Shown here one piece after another: positions 54,818 through 64,000 of a DNA stretch of 64,000 nt. The notes below the pieces were generated by a model, which saw only the letters and a list, made by a program, of their open reading frames with translations, did no database searches and was not told where the DNA came from. Each line of letters opens with the position of its first letter. The stretch's first letter is position 1. The stretch covers positions 124,001 through 188,000 of the forward strand of contig NZ_JAFKRG010000034.1 in assembly GCF_019038415.1 (NCBI RefSeq), written 5' to 3'. Source of the DNA: Synechococcus sp. CCY 9618. GTDB taxonomy: Bacteria; Cyanobacteriota; Cyanobacteriia; PCC-6307; Cyanobiaceae. A program made the position numbers and the translations under genes.

Positions 54818-56359
54818 TTAGACGCCACCCGCCATCGTGCTCCGGTGCTGCGCCGCCGTGGTCCGGATCGCCGCCAGGTCGGCCTCGGCGAACTTCTCCA
54901 GCTGCTTCATCACCAGGGCCATGCGCGGGTTGGCGGCCAGCTCCTGCCGGTGACGCTCGAGGAAGTCCCAGTAGAGGGCGTTGAAGGGACAGGCCACCGG
55001 GCCGGTGCGCTGTTTCGGGTCGTAGCGGCAACCCTTGCAATGGGTGCCCATGCGGTTGATGTAGCTGCCGCTGGCCGCATAGGGCTTGCTGGCCAGCCTG
55101 CCCCCGTCGGCGAACAGCCCCATGCCGAGCACGTTGGTCTGCATCACCCAGTCGAAGCCATCGATGAAGACGCGCCGGAACCAGTCGGTGAGGGCCGCCG
55201 GCTCCAGCCCCGCGATCAGTCCGTAGTTGGCGAGCAGCATCAGCCGCTGGATGTGGTGGGCATAGCCCAGTTCCCGGATCGCCGCCAGAGCGGTGTCCAT
55301 GCAGGCCATGCCGCTGCCCCCCAGCCGCTCGAAGAACGGAGGCAGGGGGGCCTGGTGGCCGAAATGGTTGGAGGCGGCGTAGTCCTCCCCGAACCAGTGG
55401 TAAAGGCCATGGGTGTATTCCCGCCAGCCGAGGATCTGGCGGATCACCCCCTCGAGGCTGGCCAGGGGCACCCCCCTCGCCAGGCCCTCCTCCTCCAGGC
55501 GTTGGATCACCTCCAGGGGCTGGAGCAGCCCCAGGTTCAGATAGGGACTCAGCAGGGCATGCCAGAGCGTTGGCTGGCCGCCCACCATCGCGTCCTGGTA
55601 GGGGCCGAACCCCGCCAGCCGGGTGGCGATGAAGTGCTCCAGCACCGCCAGGGCCTGGGCCCGGGTCACCCCCCAGCGAAAAGGCTCCAGATCGCCGGGA
55701 AGGGGGCAACTCCCATCGGCCCGCCGACGCTCGTCGAGGGCCCCCACCTTGGCGATCACTTCCCGGGTGATGGCGTCCGGCTCGAACCACAGGGGTTCCG
55801 GCCCCACCAGCCCCCGGGGGGGCGAGCGACGGTTCTCCTGGTCGTAGTTCCAGCGCTCGCCGAGGGGCTGGTCGCCGCCGGCCTCCATCAGCACGCCGAA
55901 GCGCCGCCGCCCTTCCCGATAGAAGGTCTCCATCCGCAGCTGGCGCCGGCCGGTGGCCCAGGCGGCGAAGGCGTCGCGGCTCCAGAGGAAGGCGTTCGAA
56001 GCCACCCAGACCAGGGGAACCGGTAGTGCGAGGGCCTCGATCATGCGGCGGAAGGGCCGGTCCGCGGGCTCCATGACCCGCAGCTCCCGGATCCCTTCGC
56101 GGCCGATCCAGGCCAGCAACGTTTCGCCAAAATCGTCTGTTTCCAGGAGATCCACCGTCCAGCCGGCCTGCCGCTGTTCAACGGCGAAGTGGCGCATGGC
56201 GCTCCACACCAGCACCAGCTTCTGGGGGTGCACCGCCAGACGCCCCGGCAGGGTGGTGCTCTCGATCAGGAGCACCCGGGTCCCGGCCGGGTTGGCGCTT
56301 GCCAGGGCGGCCTGGCCCGCCTGCAGCTGGTCCCCCAGCACCCATATCCCGGTGGTCAT
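54818..56359 (-). CDS. Iron-sulfur bacterial cryptochrome/photolyase (FeS-BCP) family protein
   Basis: A 513-residue photolyase-superfamily protein. The N-terminus WVLGDQLQAGQAALASANPA is the alpha/beta domain, followed by the helical FAD-binding domain (VLEHFIATRLAGFGPYQDAM, WREYTHGLYHWFGEDYAASN, FIDGFDWVMQTNVLGMGLFA). The cysteines in THCKGCRYDP and ACPFNALYWDFLERH fit the [4Fe-4S] site of the FeS-BCP/(6-4) photolyase group. Likely repairs UV lesions or senses blue light. It lies 68 bp upstream of the hemJ start on the same strand. Confidence 0.9.
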   Translation of the reverse strand: MTTGIWVLGDQLQAGQAALASANPAGTRVLLIESTTLPGRLAVHPQKLVLVWSAMRHFAVEQRQAGWTVDLLETDDFGETLLAWIGREGIRELRVMEPADRPFRRMIEALALPVPLVWVASNAFLWSRDAFAAWATGRRQLRMETFYREGRRRFGVLMEAGGDQPLGERWNYDQENRRSPPRGLVGPEPLWFEPDAITREVIAKVGALDERRRADGSCPLPGDLEPFRWGVTRAQALAVLEHFIATRLAGFGPYQDAMVGGQPTLWHALLSPYLNLGLLQPLEVIQRLEEEGLARGVPLASLEGVIRQILGWREYTHGLYHWFGEDYAASNHFGHQAPLPPFFERLGGSGMACMDTALAAIRELGYAHHIQRLMLLANYGLIAGLEPAALTDWFRRVFIDGFDWVMQTNVLGMGLFADGGRLASKPYAASGSYINRMGTHCKGCRYDPKQRTGPVACPFNALYWDFLERHRQELAANPRMALVMKQLEKFAEADLAAIRTTAAQHRSTMAGGV

Positions 56360-56371
56360 CGGGCCCGGGGC

Positions 56372-56683
56372 TCAGGCCTCACCCGCCAGCCGGCAGAGCC
56401 TGCGGGCCACGGCAGCGGCGTAGCCCCGCTCCACCGGTCCCTGCTGCGGGCTGATGACCCCATCCCGGCAATCCACCACGATCCGTTCATGATGGCGATC
56501 CTGATCGCTGACCCGCAGCCTCAGCTGCCAGTGGTGGTTGGCGCTGCGGGTGACCTCGTCACCGCAGACCGGCCCGACGCACAGTCCGGGAGCCGCCATG
56601 GCCGGCGGAGCGAAGCGGCCGGCCAGGAGCAGCAGAAGCAGCAGCGGCACCAGTCCGGCCCACATCCGCGACAGGCCCCTCAT
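56372..56683 (-). CDS. Small exported protein of unknown function, 103 aa
   Basis: A 103-residue protein with a clear signal peptide ([20 protein letters not shown], then AMA-APG). Cysteines at [12 protein letters not shown] and later at VDCRDG and RRLCRLAG could form disulfides. I do not know the family. Its start overlaps the uvrC end by four bases, and it runs on towards the photolyase gene. Confidence 0.6.
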   Translation of the reverse strand: MRGLSRMWAGLVPLLLLLLLAGRFAPPAMAAPGLCVGPVCGDEVTRSANHHWQLRLRVSDQDRHHERIVVDCRDGVISPQQGPVERGYAAAVARRLCRLAGEA

Positions 56684-58725
56684 CCGGCCAGCTCCAGGGG
56701 CTGGTCGTGGCGGTCCGGGGCATCGGCCGGCGGCGAGGGGGACTCATCACCACCGTCCTCGGCGGGATGGAAGTGCTCCCACACCTGCCGTGCCAGGGCC
56801 GGCCCCAGGCCTGGCACAGCGGCGATCTGCTCCGGACCGGCCAGCTGGATGGCGTCGATGGAGCGGAAGTGGGCCAGCAGCTCCTTGACCCGCCGCGGAC
56901 CCAGGCCGGGTATGTCGCTGAGCCGGGAGCGCTTCATTCGCTCGCCCCGCTGCTGGCGATGGAAGCTGACGGCGAACCGGTGGGCCTCGTCCCGCAGCCG
57001 CCGCAGCAGCACCACCCCCAGCTGGTCGGCCTCGCTGTCGAGGGGCTGACTGGCCCCCGGCAGGAACACCTCCTCCCGCTGCTTGGCCAGGGAGCAGACC
57101 ACCAGCTCCTCGTGCAGATCCAGCTCCCGCAGGGCCTCCATCACCGCCGACAGCTGGCCCTTGCCGCCGTCGATCATCACCACATCGGGCCAGTCATTGA
57201 GGCCGTCGGTGTGCAGGGCCGAGGCGCCGGCGCGACGCAGGGCGGCGAGGTCGGCCCCCTCGGCTTTGGCCTGGGACCAGCGCCGGAAGCGACGCCGCAT
57301 GATCTCCGCCATGGCCATGAAGTCGTCGGAATGGCCCGCCCGGATGCTGCTGCTGCGGATGCGGTATTTGCGGTAGTGCTGCTTGGCCGGCAGGCCGTCG
57401 ATGAACACCACCTGGGAGGCGACGGCATCGCTGCCCTGGATGTGGCTGATGTCGTAGCCCTCGATCCGGCGTGGTGGCACCGTCAGGTCCAGCAGCTGGG
57501 CCAGGTCCTCGGTGGCCAGCAGCTGCTGTTCGGCACCCCGCTGGGCCCGGGCCAGCTCAAAGCCGGCATTGCGCTCCACCAGCTCGATCAGATCGGCCTT
57601 CTGTTGTCGCTGCGGCACCGCCAGCTTCACCCGCCGGCCCCGCCGCTCCGCCAGCCAGTCGCCGATCAGTTCCTGGGCCGGCAGGGCATGCTGCAGCAGC
57701 AGCTCCGGCGGAATCTCCACCGGCTCCACCTGGCTGTAGTGCTCTTCGATCACCCGCTGCAACACCTCGCCCGGGGTGGCGATGGCCGCGTCGGCGGTGT
57801 AGCCCAGCCGGCCCACCAGCTTGCCGGCGCGCATCTGGAAAATCTGCACCGCCGCCACCCGCTCATCCGCCGCCAGGGCGATCACGTCGCGGCTCACGGA
57901 ACTGTCCCCCAGGCTCATCTTCTGGTCGGCGGTGAGCAGATCCAGACCCTGGAGCTGGTCCCGCACCCGGGCGGCGGCCTCGAAATCCAGCCGTTCGGCG
58001 TAACGCTGCATCTGCTCCCGCAGCAGGGTCAGCAGTTCGTCGTTGCGGCCCTGGAACACCATCGCCACCTTGCGCAGGATGCGGTGGTACGCCTCGGAGC
58101 CGATCTTCTCCTGGCAGACCCCCGGGCAGCGGCCGATGTCGTAGTTGAGGCAGGTGCGGTCGCGGTAGAGGGGCTGCGGGCGCTGGCGCAGGGGAAAGAC
58201 CCGTTTCACGATCGCCAGGGTGCGGCGCAGCAGGCCCACATCCACGTAGGGGCCGTAGAAGCGGTCCAGCGGGCTGCGCAGCCGGCGCCGGCGGGTGATG
58301 AAGATGCGCGGGTAAGCCTCGCTCCAGGTGATGCAGAGGTAGGGGTACTTCTTGTCGTCCTTGAGCAGGACGTTGAAGTGGGGCTGGTGGTTCTTGATCA
58401 GGTTCGACTCGAGCGCCAGCGCCTCCGCCTCGCTGTCGGTGACGATGAACTCGATCTCGCAGACCTGGCGCACCATCAGGGCGATGCGCGGACTGATGTC
58501 GTGGGAATCGCGGAAGTAACTGCGCACCCGGGCCCGCAGGCTCTTCGACTTGCCGATGTAGAGGATGCGGTCGCTCGCATCCCGCATCAGGTAACAGCCC
58601 GGCTCCGCCGGCAGCTCCCGCAACCGGGCCGACAGACGCTCACGCTGGAGAAGCAGCGGCCCGACGACATCGCCGCCCGGAGTGCCGCCCGGAGTGCCGA
58701 CTGGAGTCGCAACCGGCTCAGCCAT
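56680..58725 (-). CDS. uvrC: UvrABC excinuclease subunit C
   Basis: Makes both incisions at damaged DNA in nucleotide excision repair. The 681-residue protein has the GIY-YIG nuclease ([20 protein letters not shown], about 43-62), the UVR helix ([20 protein letters not shown]), the RNase H-like endonuclease core ([33 protein letters not shown]) and C-terminal helix-hairpin-helix motifs ([38 protein letters not shown]). Next to the photolyase-like gene, making a small DNA-repair neighbourhood. Confidence 0.97.
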   Translation of the reverse strand: MAEPVATPVGTPGGTPGGDVVGPLLLQRERLSARLRELPAEPGCYLMRDASDRILYIGKSKSLRARVRSYFRDSHDISPRIALMVRQVCEIEFIVTDSEAEALALESNLIKNHQPHFNVLLKDDKKYPYLCITWSEAYPRIFITRRRRLRSPLDRFYGPYVDVGLLRRTLAIVKRVFPLRQRPQPLYRDRTCLNYDIGRCPGVCQEKIGSEAYHRILRKVAMVFQGRNDELLTLLREQMQRYAERLDFEAAARVRDQLQGLDLLTADQKMSLGDSSVSRDVIALAADERVAAVQIFQMRAGKLVGRLGYTADAAIATPGEVLQRVIEEHYSQVEPVEIPPELLLQHALPAQELIGDWLAERRGRRVKLAVPQRQQKADLIELVERNAGFELARAQRGAEQQLLATEDLAQLLDLTVPPRRIEGYDISHIQGSDAVASQVVFIDGLPAKQHYRKYRIRSSSIRAGHSDDFMAMAEIMRRRFRRWSQAKAEGADLAALRRAGASALHTDGLNDWPDVVMIDGGKGQLSAVMEALRELDLHEELVVCSLAKQREEVFLPGASQPLDSEADQLGVVLLRRLRDEAHRFAVSFHRQQRGERMKRSRLSDIPGLGPRRVKELLAHFRSIDAIQLAGPEQIAAVPGLGPALARQVWEHFHPAEDGGDESPSPPADAPDRHDQPLELAG

Positions 58726-58734
58726 GGCGGATCC

Positions 58735-59226
58735 TCAACCGCCGTACTGCCAGCCGGTGGCGGACAGTTCCAGGGCGGACGCATCGCGATGCAGGGTGGC
58801 CGCCTTCACCTCACCCACGAACACGGTGTGATCGCCGTGGGCCACCTGGCCCACCAGCTCGCATTCCAAAGCCCCCAGGGCATCCTCAAGCACCGGCAGG
58901 CCCAGGGCGCCCAGCTGGAACGGGGCGGCCTCGAAACGCCCGCCGACCCCCTTCTGGGGTTTGAAGAACACGGCGGCCAGGTCCTTCTGGTCGGCACGCA
59001 GCACGTTGAGGCAGAAGCGCCCGGTGCGCTGGATCATGCCGTTGCTGGTGGAATCGGCCCGCACCGCCATCACCACCAGGGGCGGCTCGAAGGAACCCTG
59101 GGTCACCCAGCTGGCGGTGAACCCGTTCACCTCCTCTCCTTCGGCCACACCGCAGATGAAGACCCCATGGGGAATCTTGCGCAGCAGGGTCTTCTTGGCG
59201 GCCGCGTCCAGAACAACGTCGGTCAT
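58735..59226 (-). CDS. Flavin reductase-like (FMN-binding) protein
   Basis: A 163-residue protein of the flavin reductase-like split-barrel family (DIM6/NTAB), starting at ATG 59226 (MTDVVLDAAAKKTLLRKIPH). FICGVAEGEEVNGFTASWVT, QGSFEPPLVVMAVRADSTSN, RFCLNVLRADQKDLAAVFF and GDHTVFVGEVKAA mark the FMN-binding fold. In cyanobacteria similar domains occur at the ends of diflavin proteins; here it stands alone. Function unproven. It lies nine bases upstream of uvrC and is divergent from coaD. Confidence 0.88.
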   Translation of the reverse strand: MTDVVLDAAAKKTLLRKIPHGVFICGVAEGEEVNGFTASWVTQGSFEPPLVVMAVRADSTSNGMIQRTGRFCLNVLRADQKDLAAVFFKPQKGVGGRFEAAPFQLGALGLPVLEDALGALECELVGQVAHGDHTVFVGEVKAATLHRDASALELSATGWQYGG

Positions 59227-59293
59227 GGGGATCGTGCGGCAGGGATGGACCGACTTTAGGAACCTGGCCGGGCCACCTCCATAGGCTGGCCGC

Positions 59294-59797
59294 ATGCGAG
59301 CCCTCTATCCCGGCAGTTTCGATCCCCTCACCCTGGGCCACCTCGACCTGATCGAGCGGGCGGCGCGCCTCTTTGACGGTGTGCTGGTGGCGGTGCTGAT
59401 GAATCCCTCCAAGCAGCCGAGCTTCAGCCTGGAGCAGCGGCTGGAACAGATTCACCTGGCCACCACGGGCATCTCCGGCGTCGAGGTGGGGCACTTCGAC
59501 GGGCTCACCGTCAACTACGCCCAGACCTGCGGCGCCCAGGTGATCCTGCGGGGGCTGCGGGCCATGAGCGACTTCGAGTTCGAGCTGCAGATCGCTCACA
59601 CCAACCAGACGCTGGCGCCCAGGGTCGAGACCCTGTTCATGGCCACCGCAGCCCACCACAGCTTTCTCAGCAGCTCGGTGGTGAAGGAGGTGGCCCGCTT
59701 CGGCGGTGACGTGAGTCACATGGTGCCGGAGGGAGTGGCGATCGACCTGGAGAGGCTCTTTAATCGAAAAGCAGCTTCCGAATCTCGATATGGCTGA
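59294..59797 (+). CDS. coaD: Phosphopantetheine adenylyltransferase
   Basis: Adds AMP to 4'-phosphopantetheine to make dephospho-CoA. The 167-residue enzyme starts [20 protein letters not shown], with the nucleotidyltransferase GHLDLI motif, then [35 protein letters not shown] and [20 protein letters not shown]. Its last eight bases overlap the start of the coiled-coil gene (ATGGCTGA). Confidence 0.95.
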   Translation: MRALYPGSFDPLTLGHLDLIERAARLFDGVLVAVLMNPSKQPSFSLEQRLEQIHLATTGISGVEVGHFDGLTVNYAQTCGAQVILRGLRAMSDFEFELQIAHTNQTLAPRVETLFMATAAHHSFLSSSVVKEVARFGGDVSHMVPEGVAIDLERLFNRKAASESRYG

Positions 59798-60737
59798 AGT
59801 CCGCATCACCGTTCTCGACCAGCTGGACCAGCTGGAGGACATCGTTCTCGACGGCAGCAGGATCCCCTTCAGCGGTGGTCGGCTCGTGAATGAGCAGGAC
59901 GCCATCGAGATGATGGACGCCCTGCGGGAGGCCCTGCCCGGCCAGATCTCCCAGGCCGAGGATCTGATCCGTCAGCGGGAGGGCTTCATCGAGAAGGCCA
60001 GGCTGCAGGCCGAGGAGATCGTCACCCAGGCCCGCCGGGAGCGGGAGCAGCTGATCAATGCCGCCGCCATCCGCCAGGAGGCCGAGCGCCAGGTGACGGA
60101 ACAGCGGGAGCAGGCCCGTCAGCAGTGCGAGCAGATGGTGCTGCAGGCCCGTCAGCAGGTCGCCCACACCGAACAGGAACACCAGGCCCGGATGGCCCAG
60201 TTCGAGCAGCAGTTCGCCGGCCGCCGGCAGCAGCTGGAGCAGGAAGCCCAGAACCGTCGCCAGCAGCTGGAGCAGGAAGCGGCGGAACGGAACCGCCAGC
60301 TGCTGGAGCAGCACGAGCGCAGTCGGGCCCAGGCCCTTCAGGAACTGGAGGGGATCCGCCAGGAAGGCCTGCGCATCCAGCGGGACAGCCAGGCCGAGGC
60401 GGAGCGGCTGCATGCCGACGCCCTCCAGTTCCGCCAGCAGACCCAGCAGCAGTGCGACGCCCTGATCAGCCGCACCCGCCAGGAGTCAGCCACCATCCAG
60501 GAGGGCGCCAACCGTTACGCCGAACAGGTGCTGGGCGAACTGGAGGTGCGGCTCAAGGAGCTCAGCCAGGTGGTGCTGGGTGGCCGCCGGGAACTGGTGC
60601 GGATGCAGGGGCAGGACGCCGCCCCTGCCCACCGCCCCGTGGAGGCGCCCATCCCGCTCGATAACGCCACGGTCAATCGCGCCCGGCGCGCCGCGGACAA
60701 ACTCCGCCGTGCCGCCGGCCGCGGGCTGGCCAGCTGA
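59790..60737 (+). CDS. Long coiled-coil protein, possibly DivIVA-like
   Basis: A 315-residue protein that is almost entirely coiled coil from about residue 60 to 265 ([60 protein letters not shown]), Gln/Glu/Arg-rich, with a short N-terminal domain ([20 protein letters not shown]). This is like DivIVA/Cdv3-type or ATP-synthase-b-type cyanobacterial proteins, but I cannot place it firmly. The low-complexity composition makes similarity searches unreliable. Overlaps coaD by eight bases, so the pair is probably co-translated. Confidence 0.7.
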   Translation: MAEVRITVLDQLDQLEDIVLDGSRIPFSGGRLVNEQDAIEMMDALREALPGQISQAEDLIRQREGFIEKARLQAEEIVTQARREREQLINAAAIRQEAERQVTEQREQARQQCEQMVLQARQQVAHTEQEHQARMAQFEQQFAGRRQQLEQEAQNRRQQLEQEAAERNRQLLEQHERSRAQALQELEGIRQEGLRIQRDSQAEAERLHADALQFRQQTQQQCDALISRTRQESATIQEGANRYAEQVLGELEVRLKELSQVVLGGRRELVRMQGQDAAPAHRPVEAPIPLDNATVNRARRAADKLRRAAGRGLAS

Positions 60738-60767
60738 CCCCTTCCCGGGGAACGGGGACGATCAGGT

Positions 60768-62102
60768 TCAGGAGGTCGGGGGGCAGAGGCTCACATCCTG
60801 GACCTGGCGCAGCAGCTTGCCGATGGTGGTGTTGGGTGTACCGGCACCGACGGAAAGGGCGCTGACGTAGCGGGGGCCATCCACCGTCTGCAGCACACCG
60901 CTGATCGACCGCACCCCGGTGAGCGTGCCGGTCTTGGCGAAGAACTGGCCATCGAGGCTGGTGCCCTTGTAGAGATTGCGCAGGGTGCCGCGTCGCCCGG
61001 CGATGGCCAGGGAACTGACGTAATCCCGGGAATAGGGATGGTGGTCCATGCGCAGCAGCAGGGCCACCAGGAAGCGGCTGGTGAGCCGATTCGACCGATC
61101 CAGGCCGCTGCCGTCGGCGATTCTGACCCCTTCGAGCGGCAGTCCCTGGTCGCTGAGCCAGAGGAACTCCTGGCGGCTGGCCTCCACCACATCCCAGCTG
61201 CCCGCCGCCTGGCGCAGGAGCACTTCGGCGGTGAAGTTGTGGCTTTCGGTGTTGGCCAGGCTGAGCAGCCCATGCATCGAGGTGGAGGGCTCCTCGTGGA
61301 CCAGCACCGCGTCGCCGGGCAGGGGCTGGCGGGCAGAGACCAGGGTCAGCTGAACCTGCTGACCGCCGTTCTGGGCGATGCTGCGGCGCAGCAGGGTCTG
61401 GAGCCTGGAGGGGGGATTGCTGACCGCATCGTCGATCGCGTTGCTGGTGACGGCCAGGCGGGTGATGGGGGCGCCGTAGGCGTAGGCGCGATCCGCCACG
61501 TTCCAGCCGCGGGGCCACCAGTTCTGGGAGGACTCCTCCGCCAGTTCCAGGCGCACGGGGCTCTGGGGGGCGGCAGAGCCGGCGCCGGTGGCCAGGGCCA
61601 GACGGGCGAAGCGCTGCAGCTGGGGCAGGGCCAGGTCCGGGTCGCCCTGGCCGGTGAGCCGCAGGGTGCCGTCCTGGAGGCGCCACAGCTGGGTGCTGAG
61701 TCGGTAGTCGGGCCCCAGCCGGTCGAGGGCGAAGGCGGTGCTGACGAGTTTCTGGTTGGAGGCTGGAACCCTGGGCAGCCGTCCGTTGATGTCGGCCAGA
61801 AGGCGCCCGCTGCCGTCGCCCACGCTCACGCTCCAGCGGGCCTGCTCCCCTCCCAGCACCTGGGCGACCTGGCGCTGCAGGGCCGGGCAGCTGACCTCGC
61901 TGGCCAGCCGCGGCATGCCGATCGGAGGCGGAGCCACCGGCAGGGAGGCCACCGGCAGCGACCGCCCCGGCCGGGGGGAGGCCAGGGCAGGGCTGCTCCG
62001 GGCCCATCCCGCCGTTTCCAGGACGCCGCTGCCGCCGGCGACCAGCAGCAGGCTCGCCAGGGCGAAGCGGTGGCACCGCTGCGGGCATGGGGGAACAGTC
62101 AT
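60768..62102 (-). CDS. dacB: D-alanyl-D-alanine carboxypeptidase/endopeptidase, PBP4 type
   Basis: A 444-residue serine DD-peptidase acting on peptidoglycan in the periplasm. A signal peptide (FALASLLLVAGGSGVLETAG) precedes the catalytic core. SxxK is in PASNQKLVST, the SxN-type site is in DGSGLDRSN, and KTG is in FFAKTGTLTGVRSISG, all intact. The domain I-III insertion region (about 130-300) fits the PBP4/DacB group. It is convergent with the coiled-coil gene and lies just downstream of the DUF4330 gene. Confidence 0.94.
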   Translation of the reverse strand: MTVPPCPQRCHRFALASLLLVAGGSGVLETAGWARSSPALASPRPGRSLPVASLPVAPPPIGMPRLASEVSCPALQRQVAQVLGGEQARWSVSVGDGSGRLLADINGRLPRVPASNQKLVSTAFALDRLGPDYRLSTQLWRLQDGTLRLTGQGDPDLALPQLQRFARLALATGAGSAAPQSPVRLELAEESSQNWWPRGWNVADRAYAYGAPITRLAVTSNAIDDAVSNPPSRLQTLLRRSIAQNGGQQVQLTLVSARQPLPGDAVLVHEEPSTSMHGLLSLANTESHNFTAEVLLRQAAGSWDVVEASRQEFLWLSDQGLPLEGVRIADGSGLDRSNRLTSRFLVALLLRMDHHPYSRDYVSSLAIAGRRGTLRNLYKGTSLDGQFFAKTGTLTGVRSISGVLQTVDGPRYVSALSVGAGTPNTTIGKLLRQVQDVSLCPPTS

Positions 62103-62103
62103 G

Positions 62104-62628
62104 TCAGGAGGTGCCGAGCTTCAGATCCGTGACCGTGCCGTTGAAGCGGTAGTTGGTGCCTTCCAGCTCGACCGGGGCGCCGATCTTGATCGTCTGGTTG
62201 CCGAACACCACCCCGCCACCGGTGCGACGCCCCTGCCCTTCCAGCACAAAGCGACCATCGAAGGTGCTGAAGGTCTTCTGGTTGGGATCGGGGGCACTCA
62301 CCACCGTCCCGTCGGGGGTGAGGGTGGAGATGATCCGCTCGAGGGGAATGATCTGTTTCAGCGCCACGCTGCCGTGGGGCTGGTTGCGGATCACGATCGC
62401 CACCTTGCCCTCCTGACGCGCCTGCTGCAGCAGGGCGGAAGGGTCGGCGGAAGGGGCGCCGCGCACATCGACCATCACGGTGACGGGCTCAAGGGCCCCG
62501 GTGGCCTGGGCCACTGCTCCGCTCAGCCGGGGGCTCCAGACCACCCCCCCGATCGCCAGCAGGGCCGCGGCGGCGGCGCCGAGGTCGATGGGGCTCCAGG
62601 AACGGGATCGGGGCGACTCGCTGGGCAT
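62104..62628 (-). CDS. DUF4330-family membrane-anchored protein
   Basis: A 174-residue DUF4330 protein: one N-terminal membrane segment (AAAAALLAIGGVVWSPRLSG), then a beta-rich extracytoplasmic domain (LEPVTVMVDVRGAPSADPSA, VAIVIRNQPHGSVALKQI, GGGVVFGNQTIKIGAPVELE). Family function unknown; cyanobacterial. It ends two bases before the dacB start, so the two probably share a transcript, which hints at an envelope role. Confidence 0.85.
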   Translation of the reverse strand: MPSESPRSRSWSPIDLGAAAAALLAIGGVVWSPRLSGAVAQATGALEPVTVMVDVRGAPSADPSALLQQARQEGKVAIVIRNQPHGSVALKQIIPLERIISTLTPDGTVVSAPDPNQKTFSTFDGRFVLEGQGRRTGGGVVFGNQTIKIGAPVELEGTNYRFNGTVTDLKLGTS

Positions 62629-62711
62629 GGGGTCAGGAAAGTCAGCGAAGTGTACGCAGCCTTTCCGGGAAGCACCAGCCAGGGCGGATCCCTCTCCACC
62701 GGATCCTCCGA

Positions 62712-63401
62712 TCAGTTCTGCAGGTCCTCGAGCATCTGCCCGAGGGCCCGCAGATTGCCTCCCAGACCAGCCTCCTCCCTGCCGCTGAGCGCCAGGTCCC
62801 GCTGTTCGGCGTCGGGCTTCTGCTCGAAACGTGCCGCCAGCCGGTAGCCGTCGTCATCGCGCCGGTACAGCTCCCAGTCGTCGGGGAAGGCACAGCGCAG
62901 GGCACTGTCGGCCTGGGGCAGCAGGGCATAGGCGGCCAGCCAGCCGGCCAGGAAGCCGCGACGGCGCTGGCGGGCCACGCTGCCGATCCCCACCGCCGCA
63001 TCCTCCAGAGATGGATTGACCAGCACCACGCTGCCCCCGTGGCCGCCGCAGACCTGCTCCACCAGCTCGTACTCCGCCTGGCTGGCCCCCACCAGCACCA
63101 GCACCCCCTGGGAGGGCCCTTCCTGCTGCAGACGGCGCTGGTCGCCGAAGCTGGCGATGGATGGGGCCAGGGCGGGGGCGTCACGGCGGGCCAGGGCCAT
63201 GGCACCCGCATCCGGGAACAGCAGACGGACATCGTCCCGTTCCCCCTGCAGTCCCTCGAGCAGTCGCAGCACCACCGGCAGGAGCCTGAGTCCCTCGAAT
63301 CGGAACTCCACGGTCCAGCGACCGCTGGAGCCGGTTGCCAGGGCTGCCTGGAGCGACTGCAGGGCTTCGGCTTCGGCCGTGCGCAGATCGGCAGGCAGCA
63401 T
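62712..63401 (-). CDS. DUF1995-family protein
   Basis: A 229-residue DUF1995 protein, a family of cyanobacteria and plastids including LPA3-like proteins, with the conserved start MLPADLRTAEAEALQSLQAA, VEFRFEGLRLLPVVLRLLEG, VRLLFPDAGAMALARRD and a C-terminal ALPQADSALRCAFPDDWELY (read LLPQADSALRCAFPDDWELY). Plant relatives have been linked to photosystem II assembly, but no activity is established. It sits between DUF4330 and the cysteine desulfurase gene on the same strand. Confidence 0.83.
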   Translation of the reverse strand: MLPADLRTAEAEALQSLQAALATGSSGRWTVEFRFEGLRLLPVVLRLLEGLQGERDDVRLLFPDAGAMALARRDAPALAPSIASFGDQRRLQQEGPSQGVLVLVGASQAEYELVEQVCGGHGGSVVLVNPSLEDAAVGIGSVARQRRRGFLAGWLAAYALLPQADSALRCAFPDDWELYRRDDDGYRLAARFEQKPDAEQRDLALSGREEAGLGGNLRALGQMLEDLQN

Positions 63402-63426
63402 GGTGGAAGGGGACGCTGGTCGGACC

Positions 63427-64000
63427 CTACCGAGGCGCTTCCATCAGCCTGCGGCGGGCCTGATCCAGGGCCGGAACCACCCCTGCCAATTCGGCGCCGC
63501 TGAGCCAGGGGCCGAGGCTGATCCGCAGACCGCTGGCTGCCTCCTCGGCGGAGTACCCCATGGCCAGCAGAACGGCACTGGCAGCGGCCGCCGCCCCGCC
63601 GCCGCTGGTGCAGGCTGAGCCGCTGCTGATGGCATAGCCCGAGCGGGCCAGTTCCCGCACCAGCTGCCGACCGTTGAGGCACCGGCCCTCCGGCGTGGCG
63701 ACCAGCAGGCTGATGTGATGGGGCAGACGACCGCCGGGGTCCTTCGGATCCGGCCCACTGAGCTGCACGCCCTCAAGCTGCAGCAGATCCTTGAGCAGGC
63801 CATCACGCAGTGACGCCAGCGGATCATGGCCTTCATTTACATCGAGTCGTTGGGCGGCCAGCTCCAGGGCCGCCGCGAAACCGGCCGCCAGTGCCACCGG
63901 TTCGGTGCCGCCACGACGCCCCCCCTCCTGAACCCCGCCGATCAGGGGCTCAAGGCGCAGGCCGCGGCGCACCAGCAGGGCTCCCACGCCGCGGGGCCCC
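63427..64000 (-). CDS. Cysteine desulfurase-like aminotransferase, N-terminus beyond window
   Basis: The C-terminal 190 residues of a NifS/IscS-like PLP enzyme, which removes sulfur from cysteine for iron-sulfur clusters. The frame is still open at base 64000 (GPRGVGALLVRRGLRLEPLI), so the N-terminal half with the PLP lysine is outside. GGVQEGGRRGGTEPV and the catalytic cysteine in ISSGSACTSGG are visible. Its exact subfamily (IscS, SufS-like or NifS) cannot be decided from this part. Confidence 0.88.
   Translation of the reverse strand, partial: GPRGVGALLVRRGLRLEPLIGGVQEGGRRGGTEPVALAAGFAAALELAAQRLDVNEGHDPLASLRDGLLKDLLQLEGVQLSGPDPKDPGGRLPHHISLLVATPEGRCLNGRQLVRELARSGYAISSGSACTSGGGAAAAASAVLLAMGYSAEEAASGLRISLGPWLSGAELAGVVPALDQARRRLMEAPR

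Overview
The window is a gene-dense, GC-rich stretch of a cyanobacterial chromosome, most likely a picocyanobacterium of the Synechococcus/Cyanobium type. The evidence is an allophycocyanin gene closest to apcD, a HemJ-type protoporphyrinogen oxidase, a PcxA proton-extrusion protein, a Psb32-like TPM protein, a CCB-type cofactor-assembly protein, and many short conserved cyanobacterial proteins of unknown function. Nearly all of the sequence is coding, short overlaps between genes are common, and I see no insertion sequence, prophage, CRISPR array or rRNA operon. Species cannot be fixed from this sequence alone.

Layout. 1-4.4 kb: carbon metabolism on the + strand (glgC cut by the left edge, gnd, pgl, a CIA30-family protein and a small unknown). 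4.4-9.5 kb: a regulatory block with a CheB-CheR-PAS fusion (-), a divergent AraC-type regulator (+) preceded by a possible 31-codon leader ORF, and a small ribbon-helix-helix protein (-). 9.7-16.7 kb: ilvD, a divergent uracil phosphoribosyltransferase, a pentapeptide-repeat protein, a CobW-family GTPase with a His/Asp-rich tract, purS-purQ and a 2-Cys peroxiredoxin. 16.9-24.6 kb: tRNA-Met(CAU), an M23/LysM envelope protein, trmL, a CobU-type cobinamide enzyme, pcxA, psb32-like, a CCB-type gene, lptC and metG. 24.7-34.7 kb: an FAD oxidoreductase coupled to a small membrane protein, an RNase II-family enzyme with rpsR and rpmG, pheT, rlmD and apcD.

Between 34.7 and 35.6 kb lies the only long stretch without a convincing gene; it carries several inverted repeats. 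From 35.6 to 44.4 kb come a protein joining an RHH-like N terminus to a C-terminal J domain, a DUF3370 exported protein, an alternative sigma factor, an Ap4A phosphorylase-like enzyme, a SpoIID-domain protein, gpsA, a short-chain dehydrogenase and small conserved proteins. 44.4-54.7 kb holds metH-ilvE (-) and divergent cobN (+), then a small unknown, a PHP-domain protein and hemJ. 54.8-64 kb holds an iron-sulfur photolyase-like protein, uvrC, a flavin reductase-like protein, coaD with a coiled-coil partner, a PBP4-type DD-carboxypeptidase, DUF4330 and DUF1995 proteins, and a cysteine desulfurase-like gene cut by the right edge.

Themes: the oxidative pentose phosphate pair gnd-pgl beside glycogen synthesis; cobalamin supply (CobU, CobN, possibly CobW) with the B12-dependent MetH as consumer; photosynthetic apparatus assembly and repair; and envelope biogenesis. 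The least explained items are the CheB-CheR-PAS fusion that lacks an output domain, the leader ORF overlapping the AraC gene, the RHH-J protein, the PRPP-loop changes in the uracil phosphoribosyltransferase, and the hairpin-rich gene-free island. I found no clear evidence of a wholly new multi-gene system; these are candidates for a closer look.
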